DNA from: Spirosoma validum
Lineage (GTDB): Bacteria; Bacteroidota; Bacteroidia; Cytophagales; Spirosomataceae
Length of the DNA stretch: 64,000 nucleotides
NCBI RefSeq assembly: GCF_014699035.1
Contig: NZ_JACXAA010000005.1
Coordinates: forward strand, 310,001-374,000
Reading direction: 5' to 3'
The notes beneath the pieces are model-generated. The model saw only the letters and a program-made list of their open reading frames with translations, had not been told where the DNA came from and did no database searches. Of the stretch, positions 62,964 through 64,000 are shown piece by piece. The translations under genes and the position numbers were made by a program. The first letter of the stretch is position 1. The number at the start of each line of letters is the position of its first letter.

Positions 62964-64000
62964 TTGAACCTTCCTGCCGATCATATCCGCCTTTTATTTG
63001 GCCTGAAACTACGTCAACTCCGACTCGATAAAGGCTTGTCGGTCAGTGAACTGGCGCAGCAATCCGGCTTGTCGGTTTCGTACGTAACGGAAATCGAAAA
63101 GGGACGAAAATATCCGAAAGCGGATAAAATTTCAGCGTTGGCCAATGCCATGCAGGTGGAGTACGACACGCTTGTATCGCTAAAACTCAGCAAGAAATTA
63201 GAGCCTATCTCAGACCTGCTACGGTCTAAATTTCTGACCGAAATTCCGCTTGAACTCTTTGGTATCGATCCGTCTGATCTGCTGGAACTACTGGCCGAAG
63301 CGCCCGCTAAAGTCAGTGCAATGATTCGTACATTCATGGACATTGCCCTGAGTTACAACATGAGCGTTGAGCGACTGTACCTGACGATGTTACGGTCTTA
63401 TCAGGAACTCCATGATAATTATTTTCCGGAGATTGAAGCCGACGCCGATCGGTTTCTGAGCGAATTTGCCCCCACACCCAGTCAGCCCATCACAGAAGGG
63501 CTACTGACTAATCTGCTTAAAACCCGTTACGGCGTTCATATTGAGTATTTTGACCCACTGGCGCAACCGGAATTGGTCTCACTACGTTCGGTTTTCCGAC
63601 CTGAACACCAGACACTTCACCTCAATGCCAGCCTATCGGTAGAACAACGGGCGTTTATACTGGCGCGTGAAGTAGGGTTTCAGTTTATGCACCTGAAAAA
63701 TCGGCCGTATACGTATTCATGGGTCGAAGCAGAGTCATTTGAGCAGATGCTCAATAATTATAAAGCGTCTTATTTTGCGGGTGCCATTCTGATTCGGCGC
63801 GACGTACTGGTAGCCAAGCTGAGTGAATTATTTGCCCGTGATGCCTGGAGCAACGACGCCTTTCTCCAGCTCATTACGGACTTCGGCGCTACGCCCGAGC
63901 GGTTCTTCTACCGGCTGAGTAATGTACTGCCCAGTCAGTTTGGCATCGATCAGCTGTTTTTCTACCGCTTTAACCACGTACCGGGCCAAACGACGTTTCA
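62964..64000 (+). CDS. Xre-type regulator with IrrE-like domain, N-terminal part (cut by window edge)
   Basis: Starts at a TTG (62964); no in-frame ATG precedes the HTH, and stops at 62931 and 62934 close the frame upstream. Residues about 8-65 form an Xre HTH (LRQLRLDKGLSVSELAQQSGLSVSYVTEIEKGRK). Further on lies a DUF955/IrrE-like region (LHLNASLSVEQRAFILAREVGFQFMHLKNRP), as in ScfR/PrpR/RamB-type metabolic regulators. The HExxH zinc motif is replaced by AREVGFQ, so protease activity is not expected. It probably senses an acyl-CoA or similar metabolite. The 3' end is beyond the window. Confidence 0.8.
   Translation, partial: MNLPADHIRLLFGLKLRQLRLDKGLSVSELAQQSGLSVSYVTEIEKGRKYPKADKISALANAMQVEYDTLVSLKLSKKLEPISDLLRSKFLTEIPLELFGIDPSDLLELLAEAPAKVSAMIRTFMDIALSYNMSVERLYLTMLRSYQELHDNYFPEIEADADRFLSEFAPTPSQPITEGLLTNLLKTRYGVHIEYFDPLAQPELVSLRSVFRPEHQTLHLNASLSVEQRAFILAREVGFQFMHLKNRPYTYSWVEAESFEQMLNNYKASYFAGAILIRRDVLVAKLSELFARDAWSNDAFLQLITDFGATPERFFYRLSNVLPSQFGIDQLFFYRFNHVPGQTTF

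Overview
The window reads as a chromosomal segment of a Bacteroidota bacterium, most likely Cytophagales of the Spirosoma type. The grounds are repeated promoter-like boxes of the TAnnTTTG form, little sign of Shine-Dalgarno sequences, a TonB-dependent receptor and a 'putative porin' family outer-membrane protein, many signal-peptide and lipobox proteins, orphan PadR + FtsX-permease pairs, DUF4142 and DUF3592 proteins, and menaquinone (menD, menC), dapD and lpxK genes. The genus is an inference. I saw no rRNA, tRNA, IS element, prophage or CRISPR array. The window is largely core genome with small accessory pieces.

Layout. 1-20 kb: the front of a cytochrome c/PQQ-type dehydrogenase (cut by the left edge), a Gfo/Idh/MocA oxidoreductase, a saccharopine-dehydrogenase-like reductase, a PadR regulator overlapping a large FtsX-type permease, a small-protein/DUF6169 pair, an ABC ATPase/permease pair, a DUF3592 membrane protein, a TonB-dependent receptor, a HigA-like antitoxin gene split by one in-frame stop, two secreted beta-propeller proteins (MRJP-like and SMP-30), a pirin, a DEAD-box RNA helicase, a second, exported Gfo/Idh/MocA protein and a lipoprotein PQQ-type sugar dehydrogenase. 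20-32 kb: small envelope proteins, an Xre/RES toxin-antitoxin module directly before gyrA, a TPR protein, an Xre-type regulator, dapD, a 1-kb AT-rich gap and gap (GAPDH). 31.8-41.5 kb: trmB, folC and a TonB-like protein in a tight minus-strand run, then menD, a class C serine hydrolase, lipoproteins, a TPR lipoprotein and a collagen-like lipoprotein. 41.8-55.8 kb: a sulfite/nitrite reductase fused to a HEPN-like domain and followed by cobA, then hisS, a 52-residue basic protein, a glycosyltransferase/HAD phosphatase/hemL overlap cluster, a TPR + periplasmic-binding-fold protein, yidC and pyrG. 56-64 kb: a gluconate-2-dehydrogenase-subunit-3/GMC oxidoreductase pair, a porin, lpxK, menC and the start of an Xre/IrrE-like regulator cut by the right edge.

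How it fits together. Several genes point to oxidation of sugars in or near the periplasm (two PQQ-type dehydrogenases, GMC + Tat subunit, exported Gfo/Idh/MocA, SMP-30). Menaquinone synthesis (menD, menC) and siroheme use and synthesis (reductase + cobA, with hemL upstream in tetrapyrrole synthesis) are also represented.

The most unusual material lies between and around genes. Tandem operator-like repeats precede padR and pirin. A nested 41-bp inverted repeat and a set of other long, unrelated intergenic inverted repeats are present. Several -7-like boxes sit only 4-5 nt before ATG, suggesting leaderless messages. A clean nonsense split interrupts an antitoxin gene, and two stretches could hold small RNAs. 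I did not find an obvious new multi-gene defence or metabolic system.
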